A stretch of DNA of 37,155 bases, from positions 1 through 37,155 of the forward strand of contig JAKLIV010000018.1 of assembly GCA_022709405.1 (NCBI GenBank), written 5' to 3'. The stretch's first letter is position 1. The number at the start of each line of letters is the position of its first letter. Both the position numbers and the translations under genes were made by a program. The notes under the pieces are model-generated. The model was not told the origin of the DNA. It saw nothing but the letters and a program-made list of their open reading frames with translations, and searched no databases. This DNA comes from Spirochaetota bacterium. Lineage in GTDB: Bacteria; Spirochaetota; UBA4802; UBA5550. This document shows positions 15,440-24,577 of the stretch, piece after piece.

Positions 15440-17134
15440 TTGTTCATCCCGGCAACAGCTGATGAAACCCGGGCCCTCGGATGGGACCGCCTCGATGTCA
15501 TCATTGTGTCGGGCGACGCCTACATCGACAGCCCGTTCATCGGGGCCTCGGTCATCGGGCATGTCCTGATGAGCAGGGGGTACCGGGTCGGCATCATTCC
15601 CCAGCCTGACCTTTCGGATGAACGGGACATTTTACGTTTCGGCGAGCCGCTGCTTTTCTGGGGTGTCACTTCCGGTTCAATCGATTCCATGATCTCGAAC
15701 TACACCGCATCCGGTAAAAGAAGAAAGATGGACGACCTGACCCCGGGCGGCGTGAACGACCGCAGGCCGGACAGGGCCCTGATCGCCTACTGCAACCACA
15801 TCCGCCGTTATTGCAAAGAGACCGCGCCGATAGTAATCGGAGGAATCGAGGCGAGCCTCAGGCGCATCGCCCATTACGACGCATGGGACAACGCCGTCAG
15901 AAGATCCGTGCTGTTCGATTCAAGGGCCGACATCCTCGTATACGGCATGGGCGAGCTTGCCGTCACCGAACTCGCCCGCAGGCTCCGCGCCGGGGAGGAG
16001 TGCTCGAGCGTTCCCGGAACATGCCATATCGAAAAGAATCCGCCGCCCGACTGTCTTCATCTGCCGTCGTTCGAAGATGTCCGCGGCAATCCGGACGCGT
16101 TCATCGAGATGTTCGCCGCGTTCTATAAAAATTGCGGCGCGCATGACGCTCAGCGCATGTGCCAGAAGCACGGAGACCGTTTTCTTGTCCATAATCCGCC
16201 CATGCGCCCCCTTGCCGCGCGGGAGCTTGACGAAGTCTACGCCCTTCCCTACGAGCTCATGCCTCATCCCATCCACGAAAATGAAGGGAAAATCAGGGCG
16301 ACCGATACGATTAATTTTTCCATCACCACGCACCGCGGGTGCTACGGCGAATGCAGCTTCTGCGCGATAGCCGTGCACCAGGGACGTTCGGTCGTTTCCC
16401 GCAGCGAGGATTCCATCATCGAAGAGGCGAAAAGGATGACGGCCCATCCGGGGTTCAGGGGCGTGATACAGGACGTCGGAGGCCCCACGGCCAACATGTA
16501 CATGTCGTCATGCGGCAAGTCCCCGTCCGGCGTCCACTGCGCCGCGAAAAGCTGCCTTCACCCGTCGCCATGCAAAAATCTTTCATACGGCCATGCCGCT
16601 CAGATTTCCCTTCTTTGCAGACTCAGGGAGCTTCCCGGCGTGAAGAAAGTTTTCGTCAATTCCGGCGTCAGGCATGACCTCGTACTTGCGGACAAGGATT
16701 ACGGCAGGCCATATCTCGAAGAGCTCGTCAGGCACCACGTATCGGGCCAGATGAAGCTCGCGCCTGAACATTCGGTCGGACGAATACTCGCGCTGATGAA
16801 GAAACCCCCGGCGGAGTCTCTCGTACGGTTTAAAAGGCTGTTCGATTCACTGAACGCGAAGCTCGGCAAAAAGCAGTTTCTGACGTATTATTTCATTGCG
16901 GCCCATCCGGGCTGCGATGAATCCGACATGCTGTCCCTGAAAAAATTCATTGATAAAAACCTGCGGATCAAGCCCGAGCAGGTCCAGATATTCACTCCAT
17001 CCCCTTCGACGCATTCCACCGCGATGTATTACGCGGAAAAAGACCCGGAGGGCGGCAAACCGCTTTTTGTCGAAAAAAACACCGGAAAGAAAATCAGGCA
17101 GAAATCGGCGATAACCCGGGGTTCGAGAAATTGA
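15440..17134 (+). CDS. ygiQ: YgiQ-family radical SAM protein
   Basis: 564 residues, TTG start with a GGGG-type ribosome-binding site about 9 bases upstream, just after the stop of the HD gene. The N-terminal region is the YgiQ domain (DVIIVSGDAYIDSP, PLLFWGVTSGSIDSM, PIVIGGIEASLRRIAHYD). The radical SAM core begins at RGCYGECSFC, with the 4Fe-4S ligands Cys301, Cys305 and Cys308 in the C-x3-C-x2-C pattern. The family-specific PEHSVGRILALMKKP and AAHPGC motifs are present. The protein is somewhat shorter than the E. coli member and lacks its long C-terminal tail. The reaction catalysed by this family is not established to my knowledge. Confidence 0.93.
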   Translation: MFIPATADETRALGWDRLDVIIVSGDAYIDSPFIGASVIGHVLMSRGYRVGIIPQPDLSDERDILRFGEPLLFWGVTSGSIDSMISNYTASGKRRKMDDLTPGGVNDRRPDRALIAYCNHIRRYCKETAPIVIGGIEASLRRIAHYDAWDNAVRRSVLFDSRADILVYGMGELAVTELARRLRAGEECSSVPGTCHIEKNPPPDCLHLPSFEDVRGNPDAFIEMFAAFYKNCGAHDAQRMCQKHGDRFLVHNPPMRPLAARELDEVYALPYELMPHPIHENEGKIRATDTINFSITTHRGCYGECSFCAIAVHQGRSVVSRSEDSIIEEAKRMTAHPGFRGVIQDVGGPTANMYMSSCGKSPSGVHCAAKSCLHPSPCKNLSYGHAAQISLLCRLRELPGVKKVFVNSGVRHDLVLADKDYGRPYLEELVRHHVSGQMKLAPEHSVGRILALMKKPPAESLVRFKRLFDSLNAKLGKKQFLTYYFIAAHPGCDESDMLSLKKFIDKNLRIKPEQVQIFTPSPSTHSTAMYYAEKDPEGGKPLFVEKNTGKKIRQKSAITRGSRN

Positions 17135-17171
17135 TCCTGCACGGCGCCATGCACCCGCTCACCGCCTGGAT

Positions 17172-19730
17172 TCAGGCCCAGGTTATGGCGAGATCGGGAT
17201 CGAATTTTCTGATCATGTACTCGTGATGGGGGATGATCCTCACGGTGAAACCGAACTGCCCGGCCCTCAGGCACAGCATCTGCCCCTCGAAGATGAGACT
17301 ACCGGATGCGGTTTCAGAATGCAGCCTCATCGGCATCGCGACTCCATCGGTTATCTCCTGGTGCTGGTTGAGCGCGCCGAAATACAGCTCAACATTGACG
17401 TCGTTCTGCGACAGGCTCCCGAGAGCGATTTCGGCACGCACGATGACGCGCGAGCTCACCGTGATTTCCTGCTTCTCGTCGAAAAGGATGTCCTTCACGT
17501 AGACGCCTTTCCATTTGCCGCGCATAGTGTCCTTCCATTTCGTCATACTGCGGGACTTTTCAAAATTATTTTCACCGAACTTTTTGTAATTGCAGTGGGC
17601 GCTTTTATAATATTTTTCGGTATAATCCTTTACCATTCTGTTGGTGTTGAATTCGGGGACGATTGATTTCATCGACTCCCTGATGATCGACAGCCATTCC
17701 CTGGGCAGACCGTCGACTCCCCGGTTGTAGAACACGTCCTTCACTTCGTTCTCGAGAATATTGTACAGCGAAAAGCTCTCAACTTCGTCCTGGTACCCGT
17801 GGTCGGAGTATTCCTCTCCTTTGCCGATGGCCCATCCGTTTTTTGTGTTATACGCCTCGTCCCACCATCCATCGAGGACGCTTATGTTCAGCCCTCCATT
17901 GGGAAGGACTTTCATGCCGCTCGTTCCCGAGGCCTCCTTGGGCCTTATCGGCGTGTTGAGCCATACATCCACGCCCTGGACAAGATATCTCGCGATATTG
18001 ATATCGTAATCCTCGAGGAAGACGATCTTGTTCCTGAACCGCTCGTCATTCGTTATGTGAATAATCTGTTTGATGAGCTCCTTGCCCATATTGTCCCTGG
18101 GGTGGGCCTTTCCCGAAAAAATTATCTGCATCGGCCTCTCCCGGTCATGAAGGAGCGCGGTCAATTTTTCGATATCCCTCAGAATCAGGTTGGCGCGCTT
18201 GTAGGTCGCGAACCTTCTGGCGAACCCGATCGTCAGCGCGTCGGGGTCAAGCACCGAGTTGGCGAGTTCCGCCTCCTTCGGCGAAACACCGCGCGCGAGC
18301 AGCTGCTCCCTGAGCCTCCTTCGGGCGAACGCGACAAGGCGCTCGCGCAGTCTTTCCCTGCATCGCCACAGTTCGGAGTCGGGAATCGCGTCGATGTTTT
18401 TCCAGATGCTGTTGTCTGCCGGATTGTCGATCCAGCGCGGACCGAGATAACGGTTGAAAAGACGCATCATTTCGTCCGAGGTCCATGAAAGTATCTGTAT
18501 CCCGTTGGTGATGTGGCCGATTGGAACTTCATGAACCGGCAGCGACGGCCAGATATTTTTCCACATATTCCTCGACACATGCCCGTGCAGCCTTGAGACG
18601 CCGTTGCATCCCGCCGAGGTCTTTATAGCAAGCACGGTCATGCAGAAAGTCTCCTTTTTATCAAGGGGATTTTCCCTGCCGAGCGCGAGGAAATCATCTT
18701 CGTTCAGTCCGAGCCTACCGATGTAATGGCCGAAATATTTCCTCAGCATTTCCGGGTCGAACCGGTCATTGCCCGCCGGAACCGGCGTGTGCGTGGTGAA
18801 GACGTTGCTTGCCGTGACAAAGAGCATTGCCTCCCTGAAAGAAATCCTGCTCGATTCCATCATAAGGCGGATGCGCTCAAGTGAAAGAAATGCGGCGTGC
18901 CCTTCGTTAATGTGGTATACCGTTATATTCTTGCCCAGGGCGTTGAGCGTCCGTACGCCGCCGATCCCGAGGATCATTTCCTGCTTAATTCGCATCTCGT
19001 TGTCGCCGCCGTAGAGCTGGTCTGTTATCATACGGTCTTCGGCGCTGTTACGGTCTATGTTGGTGTCCATGAGATACAGCACCGCTTTGCCGACCAGCAC
19101 CTGCCATATCTGGAAGTAGACCTCTCTCCCAGGAAACTCCACGCTTAGTATCAGGGGCTCGCCCGTATCGTTTTTGACCAGAGAAACCGGGATATTGTGG
19201 AAATCTGTTTCCGGGAAACGCTCGTTCTGCCAGCCGTCGAGGTTGAGGTATTGCTGGAAATATCCCAGCCTGTATAAAAGCCCTACGCCGTTGAACGGCA
19301 GACCGAGCTCGCTTGCCGATTTCAGGTGATCGCCCGCAAGCACTCCCAGACCTCCCGAATAAATCGGCAGACTCTCATGAATTCCGAACTCCGCAGAAAA
19401 GTAGGCGATCTGACCGCCGTGCATCTCGGACAGGTTCTCATCGAACCACGTCTTTCTGGTCAGGTGCCAGTCCAGCTCCTTTTCGACTTTCTGCATATGG
19501 GCTATGAAGCTTTCCGTTTCCGCAGCTTCATCCAGGGTTTTCTGCGATACGGCGCCGAGGAGCTTGAGAGGATTCTGGTGAGTCTCCCGCCACAGCTCGA
19601 CGTCAAGCCTCTTGAACAGCTCAATCGCCTCAAAATTCCATACCCACCACATGTTTCTCACGATTTTCATGAGCGGATTGAGCTTTTCAGGAAGATACGG
19701 CACGACCTTGAATTTTTTTATCTTTGTCAT
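17172..19730 (-). CDS. glgP: Alpha-glucan phosphorylase (DUF3417 type)
   Basis: 852 residues. It cleaves alpha-1,4-glucan (glycogen or maltodextrin) with phosphate, releasing glucose-1-phosphate. The N-terminal 110 residues are the DUF3417 domain of the bacterial/archaeal short type (NPLMKIVRNMWWVWN). The catalytic core follows, with YFSAEFGIHESLPIYSGGLG (about 110-130) and the PLP site EASGTSGMKVLPNGG (Lys near residue 605). ITNGIQILSW and FARRFATYKRANL are further family motifs. The SD AGAGGTG is 8 bases from the ATG. The gene starts 38 bases after the histidine kinase, so both may share a transcript. It converges with ygiQ, and I see no clear terminator in the 37 bases between. Confidence 0.95.
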   Translation of the reverse strand: MTKIKKFKVVPYLPEKLNPLMKIVRNMWWVWNFEAIELFKRLDVELWRETHQNPLKLLGAVSQKTLDEAAETESFIAHMQKVEKELDWHLTRKTWFDENLSEMHGGQIAYFSAEFGIHESLPIYSGGLGVLAGDHLKSASELGLPFNGVGLLYRLGYFQQYLNLDGWQNERFPETDFHNIPVSLVKNDTGEPLILSVEFPGREVYFQIWQVLVGKAVLYLMDTNIDRNSAEDRMITDQLYGGDNEMRIKQEMILGIGGVRTLNALGKNITVYHINEGHAAFLSLERIRLMMESSRISFREAMLFVTASNVFTTHTPVPAGNDRFDPEMLRKYFGHYIGRLGLNEDDFLALGRENPLDKKETFCMTVLAIKTSAGCNGVSRLHGHVSRNMWKNIWPSLPVHEVPIGHITNGIQILSWTSDEMMRLFNRYLGPRWIDNPADNSIWKNIDAIPDSELWRCRERLRERLVAFARRRLREQLLARGVSPKEAELANSVLDPDALTIGFARRFATYKRANLILRDIEKLTALLHDRERPMQIIFSGKAHPRDNMGKELIKQIIHITNDERFRNKIVFLEDYDINIARYLVQGVDVWLNTPIRPKEASGTSGMKVLPNGGLNISVLDGWWDEAYNTKNGWAIGKGEEYSDHGYQDEVESFSLYNILENEVKDVFYNRGVDGLPREWLSIIRESMKSIVPEFNTNRMVKDYTEKYYKSAHCNYKKFGENNFEKSRSMTKWKDTMRGKWKGVYVKDILFDEKQEITVSSRVIVRAEIALGSLSQNDVNVELYFGALNQHQEITDGVAMPMRLHSETASGSLIFEGQMLCLRAGQFGFTVRIIPHHEYMIRKFDPDLAITWA

Positions 19731-19768
19731 ACGAGATTCACCTCTGTCCCGGATTCAGCAGCCCCGCA

Positions 19769-21685
19769 TCAATCCTGAAGCGGGAGGTACACATGGAAAG
19801 TCGTTCCCGCTCCGGCATCCGATTTGACGTCTATGTATCCCCGGTGCCGTTTTATTATGGCGTAACTCGTGGCCAGGCCCATTCCGCTCGCGAATTCCTT
19901 GGTTGAAAAATACGGGTCAAAAATATTCCCGATAATTTCGGCCGGTATGCCGGGCCCGTTGTCGCTTAAGGTTATCACCACATATTTTCCCGGTTGCAGG
20001 CTGATTTCATGGTGCGATTCTTCTTTTTCAACGGTCATATTTGCGGCCGTCACCCGGATGAGGCCTTTCGTGTCCACGGCTTCTACCGCGTTGTTTAAAA
20101 GATTCTCAATGACATGGCTTATCTGAATTTCATCTATATCAAGATTCCAGATGTCTTTCGCGATTGACAGTTCATATCGACCGGTGAATTTAAACAGAAC
20201 GGAATCGACCGTTTCCCTTATAAAGGCCGCCATGTCGATCTGTTTCTTTACCGGCCTTCCCCCCTTTGCGAAGCTGCTCAGCCTCTTGGTGAGTTCCATG
20301 ACCTTTATCGAAGCTTTTTCAGCGTCATTGAGTATGTCCATGAGCTGCGGATTTTTCTCTGATTCCATTTTCGCCAGAGAGATGTTTCCCATAATTGCCG
20401 TGAGCGCATTGTTGTAGTCATGCGCTATGCCTCCTGCAAGAATGCCGATCGCCTCAAGCTTTCTTGCCCTTAGAAGCTCCTGCTGGATTTTCATTTTTTC
20501 CGTTGCATCCCGGACGATGCCCCTGAATCCCCTCGATTGTCCGTTGATGTCCCTTCCCAGCGAAACAGATCCCTCGATATTTCTTTTTTTCCCGTCTTTG
20601 CGGATTATTTCCCAGTTGAGGAGTTTCGCCTGCTCCCCTGTTTTGTAGACCTCGTTAAATGTCTTGAAAATGACGTCGACATCCGCATAAGAAAACAGGT
20701 TCCTGTAATTCAGGCCAATGATTTCATCGTACTCCTGGCCGGTGATGTCGCAGAAAGCCTTGTTGGCAAAAATGAAGTTGCCTCCAAGATCAACCTCGTA
20801 ATAACCGTCTTCAAGGCTGTTCAAAATCGAAATCCATCTTTCCTTATTCTCGAAGAGTTCGTTTTCGATATGCTTTCTTTTCGTTATGTCGCGCGCGACT
20901 CCCTGTGTGCCGATAAAAAAACGCGTGTCATTTTCACATGAAAGATAGATTCCTTCGGAATTTATCTGGAACACCTGGTCGCCTTGAACGCTATTGTCTT
21001 TGAGCTCGAACGACACGATTTCCTTTTTCTTTGTAAACATCCTGACTTCGAAGCATCGTGTCTTTCTCTCCCCGGTTCTTCTCTCATTGATGCGATGCAG
21101 GGCCTTTCCCCTGTCATCGGGATGGACCAGATCAATAAAATTTGTGCCGATCAATTCATCGGGCTCGTATCCGTATTCATGTACCGCGTTGTTTATGAAG
21201 GTGATGACGCCCTTCGGGTCGACCCTGTAGACGATATCGGGTATCGTATCTACGATCGATGCGAGCTTTTTCTGGGATCTCTGAAGCTGTATTTCGCATT
21301 GTTTATGCTGGCTGATGTCCTGAAGAAAAATAATGACTATCTTTTTTCTCTCGGCCGTTTCACCGCAACGGGCTTCGCAGGATATCCAGACAAGTGAACC
21401 GTCCGCTTTTGTTATCGAAAACTCGTGAACTGCCGGGCCCTCAATTTCGCCTGATTTTTTTGCCGCAGCGCCGATGCCCGGGTCGATATCGGAGATGTTT
21501 TCCCCTGCAAAAGCGGCTTTTCCGGCATCCAGCTTCGCCGAGAGAATTTCTGACGCCGTTAAATTGATTTTTTCAATTATCCCTTTTTCATCGCACAGAC
21601 AGACTCCGATATTCGCCGAATCGATTGCCTGTTCAAGAGCGACCGAATGAACCGGTTCGCCCGAATCTTTTCTATGATCAGACAT
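19769..21685 (-). CDS. PAS-domain sensor histidine kinase
   Basis: 638 residues with no transmembrane segment, so cytoplasmic. Three PAS domains can be placed: about 15-125 ([16 protein letters not shown]), 140-270 ([17 protein letters not shown], with a PAC segment before KRKHIE) and 282-398 ([19 protein letters not shown]). The dimerisation/phosphoacceptor helix contains [18 protein letters not shown] with His422. The ATPase domain has its N box (Asn531-Asn532), G1 DNGPGI (575-580) and G2 GMGL (601-604). The protein ends after the kinase, without a receiver domain, so an unlinked response regulator is expected; none is in the window. The signal is unknown. The second PAS is interrupted by extra residues (about 225-255). 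It precedes glgP on the same strand. Confidence 0.93.
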   Translation of the reverse strand: MSDHRKDSGEPVHSVALEQAIDSANIGVCLCDEKGIIEKINLTASEILSAKLDAGKAAFAGENISDIDPGIGAAAKKSGEIEGPAVHEFSITKADGSLVWISCEARCGETAERKKIVIIFLQDISQHKQCEIQLQRSQKKLASIVDTIPDIVYRVDPKGVITFINNAVHEYGYEPDELIGTNFIDLVHPDDRGKALHRINERRTGERKTRCFEVRMFTKKKEIVSFELKDNSVQGDQVFQINSEGIYLSCENDTRFFIGTQGVARDITKRKHIENELFENKERWISILNSLEDGYYEVDLGGNFIFANKAFCDITGQEYDEIIGLNYRNLFSYADVDVIFKTFNEVYKTGEQAKLLNWEIIRKDGKKRNIEGSVSLGRDINGQSRGFRGIVRDATEKMKIQQELLRARKLEAIGILAGGIAHDYNNALTAIMGNISLAKMESEKNPQLMDILNDAEKASIKVMELTKRLSSFAKGGRPVKKQIDMAAFIRETVDSVLFKFTGRYELSIAKDIWNLDIDEIQISHVIENLLNNAVEAVDTKGLIRVTAANMTVEKEESHHEISLQPGKYVVITLSDNGPGIPAEIIGNIFDPYFSTKEFASGMGLATSYAIIKRHRGYIDVKSDAGAGTTFHVYLPLQD

Positions 21686-21813
21686 TTTTAAAACCCCACA
21701 CCTTTCAGGCTCTTAAATTAATTTGATACATAAAATATTAAAAAGTCCAGTACAATAATTCCGCCGTGGTTTATATTTGAATTTCATCTTCCGGTAAACG
21801 CGAACAGTTCTTG

Positions 21814-22605
21814 TCATAACGCGTCTGCGCATATTCTAAAACCATAAAAAGGGCTCCTCGCCGTCGGGCATCGCCTGAACCGGTATTCTCCAAGCTTCTG
21901 GATCTCATCGCTCATCAGCGAACCGCCCCTTAAAACCTTGTATGTTGTCCCGAAATCGCGGTTTGCCATTCCTCCGGGATAACTGTCATACCAGTCCTGC
22001 GTCCATTCCCACATCACTCCCCTCGGGCATTCATCAGAACTTTCGCGGCATATTTTTATAATCCGGTCCAGATAATCGCCTGCATCTTCGGCATATATCG
22101 ATTCGTTCGACGCGATTCCGGACGGATTTCCAGCGGCCCATGTCTCCCATTCAGCTTCAGAAGGGAGCCTGAATCCTCTGCCGCTCTTCCGGGTCATCCA
22201 TTCACAAAAAGCCCGCGCATCGTTCCAGCTTGTCTGCATGACTGGTACTATTCCGGATTTGTCGAAGTATATCCTGTCAAGTCCGCTCCCGAACGGCGTT
22301 TTCCAGTTCAGCCCATTTCTCTTTTTCCATCCGGCATCCCACGTCCATCCCCAGCCTTCTTTTTCGGCGTCCGTTACGAAACCCGTCTCGCCGACAAACA
22401 CCTGAAAAAATGAAGCCGTTATCAGTCGTTTCGAAACAAAACAGCCTCCAAGCTGGATCGCGTGACGAGGTAAGCTCGCGTACAGGTATTCCCTTTTGAC
22501 ATTCGCAAAAGCGCCCGCCAGGATTTTGCTTATCGTTTCTTCGCTCAACCCCACATCATATTGGCCCGCCTCAAGGCGGTTGTAATCATCGGGAAATCTG
22601 AACAT
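21814..22605 (-). CDS. FGE-sulfatase (SUMF1) fold protein lacking catalytic cysteines
   Basis: 263 residues. Fold marks are strong: PVMQTSWNDARAFCEWMTRK, RGFRLPSEAEWETWA, VMWEWTQDWYDSYP, VLRGGS and the final YGFRICADAL. In true formylglycine-generating enzymes the RGGS motif is followed by a pair of copper-binding cysteines. Here that stretch reads RGGSLMSDEIQKLGEYRFR, with no Cys. The protein is therefore likely a non-catalytic member, like the many C-type-lectin-like SUMF1 domains used for binding. There is no signal peptide, so it is cytoplasmic. It is the third gene of a minus-strand set with two signalling-like genes (47-base gap). No good ribosome-binding site is seen before the ATG. 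Confidence 0.85.
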   Translation of the reverse strand: MFRFPDDYNRLEAGQYDVGLSEETISKILAGAFANVKREYLYASLPRHAIQLGGCFVSKRLITASFFQVFVGETGFVTDAEKEGWGWTWDAGWKKRNGLNWKTPFGSGLDRIYFDKSGIVPVMQTSWNDARAFCEWMTRKSGRGFRLPSEAEWETWAAGNPSGIASNESIYAEDAGDYLDRIIKICRESSDECPRGVMWEWTQDWYDSYPGGMANRDFGTTYKVLRGGSLMSDEIQKLGEYRFRRCPTARSPFYGFRICADAL

Positions 22606-22652
22606 GGTTGTGCTACTTTCTCTTAATCGGCCGTGAGCCGGCGATAATCCGC

Positions 22653-24575
22653 TCAGTCAATCGCGTCCATCAGACTGTATACGTTATTGCCGTCATCAGG
22701 AAATTCGGCAGTCAAAAAGGTGAGCAGCAGCTGGATTTCCTTTTTGCGGAAACCCTGGACAATCTCGTTTCTTATCGCGTTCGCCAGCGGGACTGCGAAT
22801 TTTTTGTCCTTGCCCGGAAGCACGAGCAGGACCTTGTGCCTGTCATAGCGGACGCAGAAATCGCCGTCTGAAAGGCGGATTCTCACCGTTTTTTCAAATT
22901 GCTCGAGGAGTTTTTTTGCTTCATCGACGCCATATAGATTGTAATAGCGCTTGTAGTTCTTGATCGAAAAGAGGATGAGGGTCAGCGGAATGCCGAGATT
23001 TCTGGCGTTGATTATTTCATCGTCGATTTTTTTATAGATTACCTCGACATTGTCGATATATTTCCTGCTTTTGATGCTCTGGTTTTCAATGCTGATCATC
23101 AAAGGAAAAATATGCGAAGAGAGCCTCTTCATCTTGAAATCTATTTCATGGATCCTCTGCATATCGGCGACCCTGTTCACCATGATAAAACCGGGGATTT
23201 CTCCTCCAAGTCTGAAAGGATACAGCCTTGCTATCGAAAAATGCGACATCTGGTTTTCGTTAAAAGCTTCCGAGAGGATTCGGGAATGAGCGATGTCCTC
23301 GATTAAAAGAGGAGATTCCCCTTCCTGCATGAAGCTTAAAAAATGGGATTTCGACTTTATGCTGAAATCAAGCTCGCCATAAAGAAGGTAATCTTCCCTT
23401 TCGTAGATCACCGGTAAATATCTGTCAAAATTCGGAGATCGCATGAATATACCGAAACACTCGACACCGAGGCTCCTGAGCTCCGAACGGATGACCTGTT
23501 TGATGTTCTCTTCATCGGGTCTAACGCCGATGTTTTCGTAGATATTTTCGAGATCACGTGCGTAATTGATAGTTTTTTCGAGTGAGTCGTTCTCTCGCGC
23601 ATTCCTGTTGAGTTGCAGGATCGAGCACAGCCGGCTTGCAGCGAAATCTCCCAGAGCGTAAAGATAGTCCTTCTCCTCGTCTGAATATAGTTCAGACGTG
23701 ATCTTGTCGCCGATTGTGACCACGCCTGCAAGCTCTTCCCTGTATACGAGGGGGATGAGGAGCCTTGCATCGATCGATATGTATTTATAAAAATCATCGG
23801 TCAGGGTCTCATCGTCCTTGAAACTGTCGATATCGATGATTTCACGATGGTGGTCAACCTTTGCCAGAATCCCGCTGTATATGCTGAAATCCAGATCAGC
23901 CTCTTCAATTGTTATTCCCCTTGATTCGGCAATCCGCCATTTGTCTGGATTATCCATGTCCTGCAGCAGCAGCGACGAGGAGGATACTCCTATCTGGCCC
24001 ATGATGATGAATGAAAGAGCCTCGAAAAAAGATTCAATCGTCTCTGTTTTCGAAAGCTCCCTGTAATTTTCAACAAGTGTCATATAATCTGAAAATATTC
24101 CCTTGAAAAGGCTTTCGTCTGACGCGTCAGTTTCCCCTCCTGAAAATTCACCCCGCAATTTTGGCGATTTTGGGATTATGACATCTTCTCTGTCAGTTTC
24201 GTCAATATCAATGTCTGGGATATCGTAATCCCTTTCGTCCGATTCGGGCGTCTTCCTTTCGGCAATGGCGTTTTTTTTCGTACCGGCGGAAATTTCTTCA
24301 GCCAGCAGCCCTGAATCCTCATCGAAAGCCCGTGATTTCCGGTCAACCTCTTTGAGTTCTTCATCATCGAGATAAACGATGGGCTCCCCATCAGCATTCT
24401 GAGTATCCCCGCGATCCGGCCTCGTTTCGCCATCTATTCGGTTTTCTTTTATTTCGCTTGCTGTATCTTTGAGCATACCGGTTTCCGCCGGTCCGATTAT
24501 TTTATCGATCAGTGTTTCCTTGCCGCGGTTGTTCAACTCGTTCTTGAATTGAAGAGCTTTTTCAAGTAATCCCAT
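22653..24575 (-). CDS. Tandem GAF protein with degenerate C-terminal GGDEF domain
   Basis: 640 residues. Residues 1-155 are charged and largely disordered, with acidic blocks (DIDIDETDRED). Two GAF-like domains follow: about 165-320 (SSSLLLQDMD...ELAGVVTIGDK) and 345-495 (FGIFMRS...IPGFIMVNR). A nucleotide-cyclase-like domain fills about 505-635 (PLTLILFSIKNYKRYYNLYG), but the GG(D/E)EF loop is replaced by CVRYDRHKVLLVLP (574-587), so diguanylate cyclase activity is not expected. The protein ends at MDAID, shortly before the usual end of GGDEF domains. No membrane segment. It starts 2 bases after the upstream acidic gene, so the two are tightly coupled. Likely a sensor or c-di-GMP/nucleotide-binding regulator rather than an enzyme. 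Confidence 0.8.
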   Translation of the reverse strand: MGLLEKALQFKNELNNRGKETLIDKIIGPAETGMLKDTASEIKENRIDGETRPDRGDTQNADGEPIVYLDDEELKEVDRKSRAFDEDSGLLAEEISAGTKKNAIAERKTPESDERDYDIPDIDIDETDREDVIIPKSPKLRGEFSGGETDASDESLFKGIFSDYMTLVENYRELSKTETIESFFEALSFIIMGQIGVSSSSLLLQDMDNPDKWRIAESRGITIEEADLDFSIYSGILAKVDHHREIIDIDSFKDDETLTDDFYKYISIDARLLIPLVYREELAGVVTIGDKITSELYSDEEKDYLYALGDFAASRLCSILQLNRNARENDSLEKTINYARDLENIYENIGVRPDEENIKQVIRSELRSLGVECFGIFMRSPNFDRYLPVIYEREDYLLYGELDFSIKSKSHFLSFMQEGESPLLIEDIAHSRILSEAFNENQMSHFSIARLYPFRLGGEIPGFIMVNRVADMQRIHEIDFKMKRLSSHIFPLMISIENQSIKSRKYIDNVEVIYKKIDDEIINARNLGIPLTLILFSIKNYKRYYNLYGVDEAKKLLEQFEKTVRIRLSDGDFCVRYDRHKVLLVLPGKDKKFAVPLANAIRNEIVQGFRKKEIQLLLTFLTAEFPDDGNNVYSLMDAID

Positions 24576-24577
24576 TT

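Noticed and set aside
21814..22605. A sulfatase-activating enzyme acting on the alkylsulfatase-like protein at 10.7 kb
   Set aside because: The FGE-fold protein lacks the catalytic cysteines, and MBL-type alkylsulfatases do not use formylglycine.
22653..23130. Active diguanylate cyclase at the end of the tandem-GAF protein
   Set aside because: The GG(D/E)EF loop is absent and replaced by CVRYDRH, so catalytic activity is not supported although the fold seems present.
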